Shown here: piece after piece, positions 49,360-56,903 of the stretch | Layout: every line of letters begins with the position of its first letter | Position numbering within the stretch: the stretch's first letter is position 1 | Virus record (IMG/VR): IMGVR_UViG_3300025141_008849 | Location: 1 to 56,903 of that record | From: a virus | DNA: 56,903 nucleotides | Strand: one strand, 5' to 3' | Translations under genes and position numbers: made by a program | The notes under the pieces: generated by a model | Told to the model about the DNA's origin: nothing | Seen by the model: only the letters and a program-made list of their open reading frames with translations | Databases searched by the model: none

Positions 49360-50041
49360 AATATTTTACTATGTTATTAATGTCTTGTCTTCCTGTTCTA
49401 TACTTATTAATTACGTTGGCGTCATCTTCATATCCAATACTCATTCCACATAATACAATTTTGTCTTTATACTCTGGAAGTTCTTGTCTTACAATATCAG
49501 CATATTCACCTAATGATCCTTGAGGGCAAGATGCTAGTCCTTTTTCAACAGTAAGTAACATAATAGATTGTAAAAATATACCATAGTCTACATAGGAACC
49601 TTTTCCTAAATCTTTGTCAATAAAAAAGATGAGTATAACTGGGGCGTCAAACCCTCGATAATTTTTAGCATATAAATCATCTTTCTCTTTTTTCATTTCT
49701 CTAGTAATTCCTAACTGAGAATATAATGCTAAGCCACAAGCCTTTCTGTTTTCTTTATATGAACTAAACCATTTAGTTTCTTTTTCTGACTTTTTATTTT
49801 GAGGATAATATTCATAATCCATGGCTGGCTCTTTGCCTGATCTAAATGCTTCTTCTAACTTGCTACATAGGTTATCTTTTGCTTTACCTGTTAATACTGC
49901 TACTTGCCATGGTTGATGATTATCTCCACTAGGTGACAGTTTGGCTTGTTCAAGTATATTAGTTATAATTGACATATCAACGGGATCTTTTAGGAAAGCC
50001 CTAGTTGACTTTCTTATAAACAAAGCATCTTCAACTCTCAT
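49352..50041 (-). CDS. Nitroreductase-family flavoprotein
   Basis: A 229-residue FMN enzyme. IRKSTRAFLKDPVDMSIITNIL is the FMN-binding start (R-S-x-R-x-F), SPSGDNHQPWQVAVLTG the phosphate/ribityl site, and MLLTVEKGLASCPQGSLGEYADIVRQEL the C-terminal FMN region. Members reduce nitro groups or quinones, or desaturate and halogen-strip small molecules with NAD(P)H. In this operon, between a methyltransferase and an adenylate-forming enzyme, it is more likely a biosynthetic oxidoreductase than a detoxifier. ATGA overlap with the next gene. Confidence 0.85.
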   Translation of the reverse strand: MRVEDALFIRKSTRAFLKDPVDMSIITNILEQAKLSPSGDNHQPWQVAVLTGKAKDNLCSKLEEAFRSGKEPAMDYEYYPQNKKSEKETKWFSSYKENRKACGLALYSQLGITREMKKEKDDLYAKNYRGFDAPVILIFFIDKDLGKGSYVDYGIFLQSIMLLTVEKGLASCPQGSLGEYADIVRQELPEYKDKIVLCGMSIGYEDDANVINKYRTGRQDINNIVKYYD

Positions 50042-51450
50042 ACTTTAGAATGATCCTTTATATTAACTTTAGATATAATATGTGGAGGATGACTATTTAA
50101 AATAATACCTGGCAATTTACTTTTTGATAACTTGTTATCTCCGGAGAAATACAAGTGTTCAGATACGTGATATATGTCATGTGGTCTTTTTGACTCTTGG
50201 GCGTTGTCCATATAATGTTTAGCAATATCACCAATAAATGCTTTTCCTGTATATATTAAGTAATGGATTTCATCTTTAGAACAACTAGCAACATTTTCAA
50301 CATCAGGAACCTCAAGAGCTAATGCTTCTACTAAACCGGTATAAACTTTAACTCCGCCTTTCATAAAGATAACATCATCAAACACTCTTCCTTTGTAAAA
50401 CCATACACCGTCTTTATCGTCAAATTTATCACCGTCAGTTTGCCAATCACGTGTTCCGTACTTGTACCAAAGTACTCCTTGTTCGTCTAATTTTAAATCA
50501 CCGTTATAAATTCTATGCTTAAATCCGTAAAAGTTTTCTATTGGATCACCGGGTCTAAATTCTGCTCTCGAATGACAGTCTGCTTCAGTACTTGCCATCA
50601 TGTTGTAGATACATTTAAATTTAAACTTCTTTTCAATACTTCTAATTATTACTTCTGAAGTATGGCCGCCCGAACATTCCCAATAATCAATTCCACTCCA
50701 ATTAAAGTCATCTGGACATTCGTCAACAATTTTCTTAATAGCATTAGGATATGATATACAACAGTTTGGGTTTGCTTTTTGTATTTGCTCAGGTATGTTA
50801 TCACCGTAATTTAAAAAATGTATACTTCCTCCTATTAAGTATATTCTTAATAAGTTATATGGATTGTACGTTGCTGTAAATCCTGCCGTACATAATATAT
50901 TAGGTCTTTTATCTTCTTTAAATTCTGGTGCTATTGCAAACAAATGATTGGTTGATGCCTGTGCTGTACAACCTAATAATGTTTCTCCGTCTACAATGGC
51001 TTCCTCATGATCTTCGTAATCCCAAAAGAAAGGATACATTTCAAAAAACTCTTTAACCGTAGTACCACTTGTCATGCCTCTATAAACTTCTAAAGGATGT
51101 AGTATAGAAGGTGTCATATCGTCTGTTAGCATAGTGATCTTATTGCTTTGTATTTTACATACTGCTTTAGATCCTGCTATTAACCCATCTAATTCCATTT
51201 TAGATTGTCTAGCATCGGCCTGGGTTGCTGAGCCACCATTTTTAATACTAGCAAGTATCCACAAATAATCATCTATTGTAACTTGGTCTTCTGCTACTAC
51301 AAAAACAACATGTGGGCCTATACCGTGTTCTTTTAGTCTTTCTATTTTAGCATTGAGGTTAGCGTGTAATTCGCCCCAAGTAATTTGCTCTGTTGATGAA
51401 CTCAAAAATATTTGATCGTCGCTGAGTGGTTTTTGAGTTTGCTTTAGCAT
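50038..51450 (-). CDS. Adenylate-forming enzyme (acyl-CoA synthetase/NRPS A-domain-like)
   Basis: A 470-residue AMP-forming ligase. YRGMTSGTTVKEFFEM corresponds to A3 (SGTTG-PK), with Val-Lys-Glu in place of the usual Gly-x-Pro-Lys; MASTEADCHSRAE is A5; WQTDGDKFDDKDGVWFYKGR and DDVIFMKGGVKVYTGLVEA are A7-A8; GDNKLSKSKLPG carries the A10 Lys. It should activate a carboxylate with ATP. No carrier-protein domain is fused and none is obvious nearby, so transfer to CoA or an amine is likely. It overlaps the TauD-like gene by one base. Confidence 0.8.
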   Translation of the reverse strand: MLKQTQKPLSDDQIFLSSSTEQITWGELHANLNAKIERLKEHGIGPHVVFVVAEDQVTIDDYLWILASIKNGGSATQADARQSKMELDGLIAGSKAVCKIQSNKITMLTDDMTPSILHPLEVYRGMTSGTTVKEFFEMYPFFWDYEDHEEAIVDGETLLGCTAQASTNHLFAIAPEFKEDKRPNILCTAGFTATYNPYNLLRIYLIGGSIHFLNYGDNIPEQIQKANPNCCISYPNAIKKIVDECPDDFNWSGIDYWECSGGHTSEVIIRSIEKKFKFKCIYNMMASTEADCHSRAEFRPGDPIENFYGFKHRIYNGDLKLDEQGVLWYKYGTRDWQTDGDKFDDKDGVWFYKGRVFDDVIFMKGGVKVYTGLVEALALEVPDVENVASCSKDEIHYLIYTGKAFIGDIAKHYMDNAQESKRPHDIYHVSEHLYFSGDNKLSKSKLPGIILNSHPPHIISKVNIKDHSKV

Positions 51451-52331
51451 TATTTGATTACTTTTAGGTTTTCTATGTTAGGATCATAAAATTTATTAGG
51501 GCCGAGTATATTAGTATAGTCAAAAGCTGTCCTCCAAAGTATTCTATCATCACTTTTAACCCAACTGCGTCTATGTAATGTAATTAATTGGTCACATATT
51601 AAAAAGTCGCCGTCTCTAAGAACAACGTCAGTTATGTTTTTACCTTTGTATAAGTCTTTCCAAAACTTATCTTTTAATTCTTCTATGTCAATTGGTTCAC
51701 CTTTGTACCAGGCTTTGTCAAGAAATGCAGGCTGCCATAACATAGTTTCTTTATCAGTATATGGATGAATATTAATTACTTTTTGTCTTTCTTCATTATG
51801 TTTAAAAATTTTATAACCGTCAAACAACTTACGAGTTCGATTATGTTCTTCAGGTGTTCCATATATTCCTTGTGGATTCATATTCCATCGGGTTTCAACA
51901 CCACGCCACCATTCTTTTTCTTCTTCAGACAAATAATTAAATGCAATTTGTGTGTTCATTAGACTGAATATTGTGTCTGGACATGAGCCTACACAATACA
52001 GTCCTGTTAGTAGTTCTTTGAATTCACCAAAATGACATATTCCTTGATCATGATGGTATAATAAATCTGATGGGCCAAACATTCCATGTGGATTATTGCC
52101 TGTAGGTTGGTTTGTAATTATAGCAATGTCTGGCGCATCTTTTGGATTAAATTCCATGTGTCCCATACTCGGATTAGAATCATTTGTATCACCTATTCGT
52201 CTACAAACATTAACTAGCTCTTGTCTGGTAAATTCTTGATCATGTAGTAATATGTAACCGTCTGTTGCTACTTGCCACATCGCTTCTTTTAATTCTGTAT
52301 CTGTGTAGTCTTGTAATTTTTTAATACTCAT
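51450..52331 (-). CDS. TauD/TfdA-like 2OG-Fe(II) dioxygenase (canonical HxD)
   Basis: A 293-residue enzyme. LLYHHDQGICHFGEF near residue 90 holds the His-x-Asp iron site, and DFLICDQLITLHRRSWV with DRILWRTAFDYTN near 255-280 gives the distal His and the 2-oxoglutarate Arg. Residues VINIHPYTDKETMLWQPAFLDKAWY and GTCLD-like YCVGSCPDTIFSL are shared with the next gene. Members hydroxylate taurine, betaine-like amines and acids. The neighbouring quaternary-amine importer suggests such a substrate (inference). Thirteen bases follow from the next TauD-like gene. Confidence 0.85.
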   Translation of the reverse strand: MSIKKLQDYTDTELKEAMWQVATDGYILLHDQEFTRQELVNVCRRIGDTNDSNPSMGHMEFNPKDAPDIAIITNQPTGNNPHGMFGPSDLLYHHDQGICHFGEFKELLTGLYCVGSCPDTIFSLMNTQIAFNYLSEEEKEWWRGVETRWNMNPQGIYGTPEEHNRTRKLFDGYKIFKHNEERQKVINIHPYTDKETMLWQPAFLDKAWYKGEPIDIEELKDKFWKDLYKGKNITDVVLRDGDFLICDQLITLHRRSWVKSDDRILWRTAFDYTNILGPNKFYDPNIENLKVIK

Positions 52332-52343
52332 GTAAATACCTTT

Positions 52344-53195
52344 CTACTTGTCAATAGTATTTTTGTAGTCTATTGCTACTCTCCATAGTTCTCTATTTTT
52401 ATCTAATATTGGAGAACGTCTATGTAGTGTGTAAAATTGATCCATAATTAATATGTCTCCGGGTCTAAACACAATGTCTTTAATATATTTTGTTCTGTTA
52501 ATAACAGCATCGAACTTTTCTTGTAATGGCGCAATTTCTATTTCTTTTCCATCGTGCCATGCTTTGCTGATTAAAGGTGGCTGCCAATATAAAAACTCTT
52601 GCCCGCCAATTGGATGAACATTAACCACAGGCATACGTTCATCTCCTTCGTGCCTTGGTGCTTGGATATATTTTTCCATTCTTGCTACCTTACCTGCATC
52701 AGCCTTATCTGATGGGTTCCAGTATTGTCCCATTATACTTCCACCGTTATTGTTTAACTGTACTTCAACTTTACGCCACCATGCTTTTTCATCTGCTGGC
52801 AAATCTAAAAAAGCATCTCTGTTGTTGCTTAATGATAAAACTGTGTCTAGACAAGTACCTACACAATACAAACAAATTAACCATTCTTTATGTTCCCATA
52901 CGCCATCAACCACGTGATGTACTGTTCCGTTTGAGTGCCATTCTAAATCACAATGTCCTAATAACATCTCTGGTTTTGGAGATACGATAGAAATATCAGG
53001 ATATTCTTTTGGATTAAATTGCATATAACCCAACATATCATCGTCTGTGCTACCTATTCTACCACAATATTCAACTAACTCACCCATAGTAAATTGTTGA
53101 TCGTAATGCAACGTAAATCCCTCTGTTAATATACGTGTTGCTTCGTCAAGCATTTCTTCATCTGTAAAATCTTTTATCTGTTTTTCCATGCTCAA
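52344..53195 (-). CDS. TauD/TfdA-like oxygenase with HxN in the iron site
   Basis: A 283-residue paralogue of the preceding gene: same YCVGTCLDTVLSL, VVNVHPIGGQEFLYWQPPL and DILIMDQFYTLHRRSPI plus ELWRVAIDYKN landmarks. Its iron motif is DLEWHSNGTVHHV, so His-Ser-Asn replaces His-x-Asp, as in the plus-strand gene at 46159. Both variants keep the distal His and Arg. Asn can weakly ligate iron, so a changed reaction (for example halogenation-like or non-oxidative) or loss of activity are both possible. ATGA overlap with the permease gene. Confidence 0.75.
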   Translation of the reverse strand: MSMEKQIKDFTDEEMLDEATRILTEGFTLHYDQQFTMGELVEYCGRIGSTDDDMLGYMQFNPKEYPDISIVSPKPEMLLGHCDLEWHSNGTVHHVVDGVWEHKEWLICLYCVGTCLDTVLSLSNNRDAFLDLPADEKAWWRKVEVQLNNNGGSIMGQYWNPSDKADAGKVARMEKYIQAPRHEGDERMPVVNVHPIGGQEFLYWQPPLISKAWHDGKEIEIAPLQEKFDAVINRTKYIKDIVFRPGDILIMDQFYTLHRRSPILDKNRELWRVAIDYKNTIDK

Positions 53196-54058
53196 TTCTC
53201 CTTTATATAGTTATTTTTTTTATTGTGTGATTGTATAACTCTATCTATAATAATTGCTAATGCAACAATGCTTAATCCACTTATAACTCCTAGACCTAGA
53301 TATCCGTTACCTATTGAGTTCATTACCTGTGAACCTAGTCCACGTACTCCAATCATACTAGCAATAACAACCATTGCTAATGCCATCATTACTGTTTGGT
53401 TTACACCTCCTAGTATAACATTTCGTGCTAATGGTAATTCTATAACTGCTAAAATATGTCTTTGTTTTAATCCCATTGCTTGTCCTGTTTCAACTAAATT
53501 AAGATCTACATCACGTAAGCCAAGGTTTGTAAATCTAATCACAGGTGGAATAGCAAATACAACTATTGCTATCAAGCCTGGAACTTTTCCTAGTCCAAAT
53601 AACATTACTACCGGAATTAGATATACAAAACTTGGAATGGTTTGCATCAGATCTAACACAGGTATTATAATTCGTTGTGCTGTATTATTCTTTGCCATTA
53701 ATATTCCTGTAGGAATACCAATTACTATACAAACAAATGTTGAAACAAATACAATAGATAATGTTTGCATTGTATCGTTCCACATGCCTACTAGTCCTAT
53801 TGCTATAAAACTAGCCAAGAAACCTATTACAATTTTCCAATTGGTAGTTGCTTTCCAAATTATAAAACCAAATACAATTAGGAAAACATACCAAGGAGTG
53901 GCTAGTAATAACTTTTCAAAGTTTATTAGTAACCATTGCAATGGAGAAAGTAAGTCTGTAAACCACTCTCCCCAATTTGCCGCAAATTCTCTAAACGTTG
54001 CATCGATTGATTTTTTGAAACTAGTTATAGTTCCTTTATCTAACGATGGAAAGTTCAT
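53192..54058 (-). CDS. Glycine betaine/quaternary-amine ABC transporter permease (ProW/OpuA-type)
   Basis: A 288-residue inner-membrane permease. Six or so hydrophobic segments are visible (FLIVFGFIIWKATTNWKIVI, IVFVSTFVCIVIGIPTGILMA, VMLFGLGKVPGLIAIVVFAI). The EAA loop for the ATPase is clear: ETGQAMGLKQRHILAVIELPLA, as is PVLDLMQTIPSFVYLIP typical of ProW. It forms the transport channel with the binding protein encoded one base upstream. No ATPase (ProV-type) gene is in the window. Sits between the binding-protein gene and two oxygenase genes in a single operon. Confidence 0.88.
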   Translation of the reverse strand: MNFPSLDKGTITSFKKSIDATFREFAANWGEWFTDLLSPLQWLLINFEKLLLATPWYVFLIVFGFIIWKATTNWKIVIGFLASFIAIGLVGMWNDTMQTLSIVFVSTFVCIVIGIPTGILMAKNNTAQRIIIPVLDLMQTIPSFVYLIPVVMLFGLGKVPGLIAIVVFAIPPVIRFTNLGLRDVDLNLVETGQAMGLKQRHILAVIELPLARNVILGGVNQTVMMALAMVVIASMIGVRGLGSQVMNSIGNGYLGLGVISGLSIVALAIIIDRVIQSHNKKNNYIKEN

Positions 54059-54059
54059 A

Positions 54060-55058
54060 TCATTGTAACGATTCAGTAATGTTGCTAGCCGCGTCTGGTG
54101 TTACCCATGCCGTCCAAAGTTCTGGATGACGCTTTAGAAACTCAACTGCCATATCTTCTGCGGTTGCTTGATTATCATCTGCCCAAACTAACATAGAAGT
54201 AATTACACTGCCGTCAAAACTACGAGCAGTTAAATAGTCCACTACTGCACTATCTAAACCTGGTGTTACAATAGTTCCTGTTGCCGCACTTGACCAGTTC
54301 ATTGGTTTTGGATTAGCACATTCTAACTTAGCAATACAATCACTCCAATGTGCATTATCAAATTCAATATCAGAAGTAAGTTTTACCATTCCTAAACGAC
54401 CTACTAATACTGTAGGTGCCCAATAATAACCAACAACTCCTTTTTCTTTTAAAACTTGTCCTTCCCAATATGCATTCAAGCCTGTACCTGAACCTGGGTC
54501 AATAATTTTCCAACCTTTTGCTTCCATATCAAATGCACGGAATAAGTTTTCATTGTGTTTCTTACAACTCCAACCTTCTGGGCAAATCACAATTCCACCT
54601 TTGCTTGGATCTTCTGGGTGTGGGAACAAGTCTGGTCTTGCAAGTACTTGATCAATTGTAGTTAATCCATATTGTTCTACAATATAGTCTGGTACATACC
54701 AACCCTCTCCTGCACCTACTACAACCGCATCTCTTAGTTGAACAAGAGAGCCTTGATCATCTGATTGGATATTAAGTGTAGCATCTTCTCCTAGTAATGA
54801 TGTCCAGGCTTCTCCAAATACATTGGGAGAGCCAGTTGCCATCATAGATGCAATAGTGGCATCGATACCACCTGGTACTAATTTTGTGTTATGTCCATAT
54901 CCATGTTTGAGAATATAGGCATCAATGTTGGCTATCATTGATCCAGATTGCCAATTTAACTCGGCTATTTTTATGTCATCAGCTTTTGCTATCATTGACA
55001 TAGTCATAAGCATAATACCCATGACTATCGATGTCATGTACATATTTTTCATTTTCAT
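54060..55058 (-). CDS. Glycine betaine-type substrate-binding protein (ProX/OpuAC)
   Basis: A 332-residue secreted protein. Residues 1-26 (MYMTSIVMGIMLMTMSMIAKA) are a signal peptide. The OpuAC fold shows IAELNWQSGSMIANIDAYIL, GSPNVFGEAWTSLLGE, GWYVPDYIVEQYGL, CPEGWSCKKHNENLFRAF and GYYWAPTVLVGRLG, the latter regions carrying the Trp/Tyr box that cages quaternary ammonium groups. It should capture betaine, choline, proline or taurine-like solutes in the periplasm for the adjacent permease. It is read one base before the permease gene. Confidence 0.88.
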   Translation of the reverse strand: MKMKNMYMTSIVMGIMLMTMSMIAKADDIKIAELNWQSGSMIANIDAYILKHGYGHNTKLVPGGIDATIASMMATGSPNVFGEAWTSLLGEDATLNIQSDDQGSLVQLRDAVVVGAGEGWYVPDYIVEQYGLTTIDQVLARPDLFPHPEDPSKGGIVICPEGWSCKKHNENLFRAFDMEAKGWKIIDPGSGTGLNAYWEGQVLKEKGVVGYYWAPTVLVGRLGMVKLTSDIEFDNAHWSDCIAKLECANPKPMNWSSAATGTIVTPGLDSAVVDYLTARSFDGSVITSMLVWADDNQATAEDMAVEFLKRHPELWTAWVTPDAASNITESLQ

Positions 55059-55076
55059 TTTCTTATTTTGTCTATA

Positions 55077-55373
55077 TTATGATGTTGTTGAAGATTTAGA
55101 CCAGCCATTTCCTATTGTTGGCGTAGTAATTGTTGCTGAGTCTGCCCACTTTGCATCTGTCCATGTTCTAGTAAGAACATATCCTGTAGAATCTGCTTTT
55201 AATGCTACAGACTGTACCATATCGCCATCTGCGGTTGCTTGGCTATTGTATGCGGCGGCCGCCGTTAGCTCGGAACTTGTATTTGCTGATTCAAGTGCAT
55301 TAATTGCCTCAGCGGCACTTGCATATGTTGTGCCATCATCTTTTGTTAATGTAACGGTTTCTGTGACTGCCAT
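55077..55373 (-). CDS. Small Ala/Thr-rich protein, virion-like (98 aa)
   Basis: A 98-residue protein, low in charge and rich in Ala, Ser and Thr (SAAEAINALESANTSSELTAA, SATITTPTIGNGW). TTGGAG precedes its ATG by 8 bases. A candidate late -10 element lies 31 bases upstream. The composition and late-type motif fit a small structural or decoration protein rather than an enzyme, although it sits in the biosynthetic operon. No family recognised. Confidence 0.5.
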   Translation of the reverse strand: MAVTETVTLTKDDGTTYASAAEAINALESANTSSELTAAAAYNSQATADGDMVQSVALKADSTGYVLTRTWTDAKWADSATITTPTIGNGWSKSSTTS

Positions 55374-55397
55374 TGTAATACTCCAATAGTAATTTCG

Positions 55398-55958
55398 TTA
55401 AATGTATTTATTAAATCGTTTAGACAAATATTCATTATAATTTAATTCCCAAACATGTTCTTTAGTGTATCCTATTTTTAGAATAGTTTCTAATTTTAAT
55501 ATTCCTTGTTTTTCAAGTAAATGCATAACTTTATCCATCCTAAACATTTTACCTGATACATCACTGCCTTCGTCTGTTTGTGTAGTTATAAAGAAACGTT
55601 CTCCACCTTGTTTTTTAATCCATTCTACTTGTGGTCTTACATGCCAATAAAATGGTAAACTATTAAAATGATATCTACTTAATCCAGTACGTGTTTCTAA
55701 ACCTACTGCTCTAAATAATATTCTGTAAGAAGTATCATCTATTTCAGGAAACTCATGACAACCACTTAAACAAATAATTTTATTATCTCTTTTAACAACC
55801 CAATATTGTCCATAAGGAGGCACCATTTTTTTAAGTTTTAATCTTCCAAAATCAGTATTATTTCTATATCCTTTTGTAGCACAAACTTTACAAAATTCTT
55901 TTAATTGAGGATACTCTTTTCTATTCAGAATGTCTACCGTTATACCATAATCCATCAT
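55398..55958 (-). CDS. GNAT-like acyltransferase-type protein (186 aa)
   Basis: A 186-residue protein. YPQLKEFCKVCATKGYRNNTDF, YWVVKRDNKIICLSGCHEF, TSYRILFRAVGLETRTGLSRYHF and ERFFITTQTDEGS, then HLLEKQGILKLETILKIGY follow the strand-helix order of GNAT-fold proteins, but the acetyl-CoA loop (R/Q-x-x-G-x-G/A) is not clear. The type is recurrent in marine phages. It overlaps the minimal AMP-ligase by 38 bases. Confidence 0.45.
   Translation of the reverse strand: MMDYGITVDILNRKEYPQLKEFCKVCATKGYRNNTDFGRLKLKKMVPPYGQYWVVKRDNKIICLSGCHEFPEIDDTSYRILFRAVGLETRTGLSRYHFNSLPFYWHVRPQVEWIKKQGGERFFITTQTDEGSDVSGKMFRMDKVMHLLEKQGILKLETILKIGYTKEHVWELNYNEYLSKRFNKYI
55405..55412 (-). promoter_or_regulatory. Candidate late promoter (AATAAATA, minus strand)
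   Basis: Reads AATAAATAC on the minus strand and ends 31 bases before the ATG at 55373. It shares its trailing C with the motifs at 480 and 21703, and its spacing with that at 37545. Confidence 0.3.
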
Positions 55959-56667
55959 TATCCATGTATGCCATGTCGCCTGTTTTAAACCACCCGGGTG
56001 TATAAACTATATCGCCTTTAACATGTAACTCATCAGTATATGTAATTGTCCAATCACAATAATATCTATTACCTAAGTACGGTTCGTTTCGTAGTTCAAT
56101 ATTTTCATATGGTTGAAATACTCTATTAATAGCACACGGGCCTACTTCCGTCATGCCCCAATTACACATAAATGTAGCACCTTTATTGACAAAGGCTTGC
56201 ATAACTTTTGGGTATACAGGATCAGATCCGCATGTAATCCACACACCTGTTAAATCTAACTTATCCCAGGTTTTGTTTCGCATTAATAGTTTACAAAACC
56301 CTGGAGTTAAATGTGTATGAGTAAATCCATTTATATCTTTATAAAATGTAAAGGCATTAAATTTTTTAACTACAACTTCTGCACCAATACTTAGGGCTGG
56401 TAAGGATTGAGCAGTCGTACCACCGGCATGTTTTAAGGAACATACGGTTAAAATTTTAGACTTGTTTGTTAATTTTTGAGAGTCTACACCTGCTTCGTTA
56501 TTAGCCTTCAACCGACTAGGCGTGTGGAATACAGTTTTGGGTTTACCAGTAGTACCAGAAGTTTCTAAATAAAAACCTTTAGCAATATCAAATTCATTAA
56601 ACATATTTGTACATATACCAATTGGTGTCATTACCTTGGCCTGTTTTTTCAAAGCCACAACTTTCAT
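55921..56667 (-). CDS. Minimal adenylate-forming enzyme (N-terminal subdomain only)
   Basis: A 248-residue AMP-ligase fragment, about half the family's length. YLETSGTTGKPKTVFHTPSR near residue 35 is a full A3 P-loop, NWGMTEVGPCAINRVF is A5, and WFKTGDMAYMDNDGLWYNGRHSE is A7-A8, where the chain ends. The A10 Lys domain is absent. The N-terminal 35 residues are also missing compared with full ligases. It may act as a bare adenylating core or be the decayed remnant of a ligase. Upstream overlap (71 bases) with the GNAT gene and downstream overlap (38 bases) with the next gene. Confidence 0.7.
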   Translation of the reverse strand: MKVVALKKQAKVMTPIGICTNMFNEFDIAKGFYLETSGTTGKPKTVFHTPSRLKANNEAGVDSQKLTNKSKILTVCSLKHAGGTTAQSLPALSIGAEVVVKKFNAFTFYKDINGFTHTHLTPGFCKLLMRNKTWDKLDLTGVWITCGSDPVYPKVMQAFVNKGATFMCNWGMTEVGPCAINRVFQPYENIELRNEPYLGNRYYCDWTITYTDELHVKGDIVYTPGWFKTGDMAYMDNDGLWYNGRHSE

Positions 56668-56903
56668 AAAAAGGAATGCTGGATGTTTTTGAGAATGTCC
56701 ACATCATTTCTGCATGTTGTTTTTTAGCATCTTCTTCTAGTACTTCTATTATCTCGTGGCTGTATCCTTTACGTCTGCAATCCATATCACACCATGCTCC
56801 TCTAGTACGGTAATGTAATACAGACGTTTTATGACCCGAATTAACCGCCTTTATACCGTCATTATAGTACCCTAAAAACAAAGGAGTATATAATTTAAAT
56901 ATA
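56597..56903 (-). CDS. GNAT-family N-acetyltransferase, N-terminus outside the window
   Basis: The frame is open to the window edge on the minus strand (a TTG at 56881 is probably not the true start). RGAWCDMDCRRKGYSHEII carries the R-R-K-G-Y-S acetyl-CoA loop of GNAT enzymes, LEEDAKKQHAEMMWTFS the helix and strand after it, and PFYESCGFEKTG the closing FYxxxGF motif. Acetyl transfer to an amine is the expected reaction. It is the most upstream visible gene of the minus-strand operon. Confidence 0.75.
   Translation of the reverse strand, partial: IFKLYTPLFLGYYNDGIKAVNSGHKTSVLHYRTRGAWCDMDCRRKGYSHEIIEVLEEDAKKQHAEMMWTFSKTSSIPFYESCGFEKTGQGNDTNWYMYKYV

Noticed and set aside
53223-54068. 281-codon plus-strand frame opposite the permease
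   Set aside because: The minus-strand frame has signature ProW motifs and overlaps its neighbours; the plus frame is its antisense shadow.
54925-55389. 154-codon plus-strand frame opposite the binding-protein signal peptide and the 98-aa gene
   Set aside because: Hydrophobic composition arises from the antisense of a signal peptide and an Ala-rich protein; no ribosome site.
48739-56903. Host chromosome segment rather than phage
   Set aside because: Enzyme content looks bacterial, but gene packing, base composition, a late-type motif, a virion-like small gene and oxygenase paralogues on both sides of 48.7 kb favour one continuous phage genome. An assembly join cannot be excluded without reads.

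Overview
The window reads as part of a large, AT-rich tailed-phage genome of the marine T4-like (myovirus) kind, probably infecting an alphaproteobacterium. Phage signs: a family B DNA polymerase of gp43 type, a sliding-clamp-like protein, a DsbA-like DNA-binding protein, an RNase H/FEN-type exonuclease, a three-TM 'GTA holin' next to an M15 endolysin, ThyX, short T4-like N-terminal capsid-targeting leaders, and gapless packing with ATGA and 10-30 bp overlaps. Host signs: a Usg-family gene and the GTA-type holin, both mainly alphaproteobacterial. The host is an inference.

Layout. 0-5.4 kb: candidate virion-packaged proteins (ADP-ribosyltransferase-like, amidoligase-like, PcfJ-like). 5.4-9.5 kb: a thermonuclease, three SGNH-hydrolase-like genes and an unknown. 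9.5-14.3 kb: a possible nuclease, then a 992-residue virion-like protein with two prohead-protease-like sites. 14.4-15.7 kb: holin and endolysin. 15.7-25.8 kb: replication (DsbA-like, polymerase, clamp) mixed with SGNH, HIT, Na/Pi-transporter-like and phosphoesterase genes, ending in DpdA. 25.8-36 kb: a HEXXH peptidase, QueD-like, glycosyltransferase, two radical SAM genes, FolE, QueE and exonuclease. 36-43.8 kb: envelope proteins (DegP-like protease, Cys-rich peptide, small membrane protein), a Usg-like gene on the minus strand, and a MoxR/VWA pair. 43.8-48.8 kb: ThyX, a desaturase and four oxygenase-like genes. 48.7-56.9 kb, minus strand: methyltransferase, nitroreductase, two adenylate-forming enzymes, two TauD-like oxygenases, an OpuA/ProW-type permease with its ProX-type binding protein, and acetyltransferase-like genes.

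Working together. FolE, QueD-like, QueE and DpdA form most of a 7-deazaguanine DNA-modification route, with QueC not seen here. Three genes share a near-identical promoter beginning GGTTGACCTTTT and form a MoxR/VWA regulon. The last 12 kb looks like an uptake-plus-biosynthesis island (quaternary-amine import, oxygenation, carboxylate activation, methylation, acetylation). This is unusual for a phage and is the best candidate for an undescribed system.

There is no gene-free stretch longer than 300 bases. No tRNA, CRISPR array, integrase or IS element was seen. All family calls come from reading motifs by eye; no database search was run.
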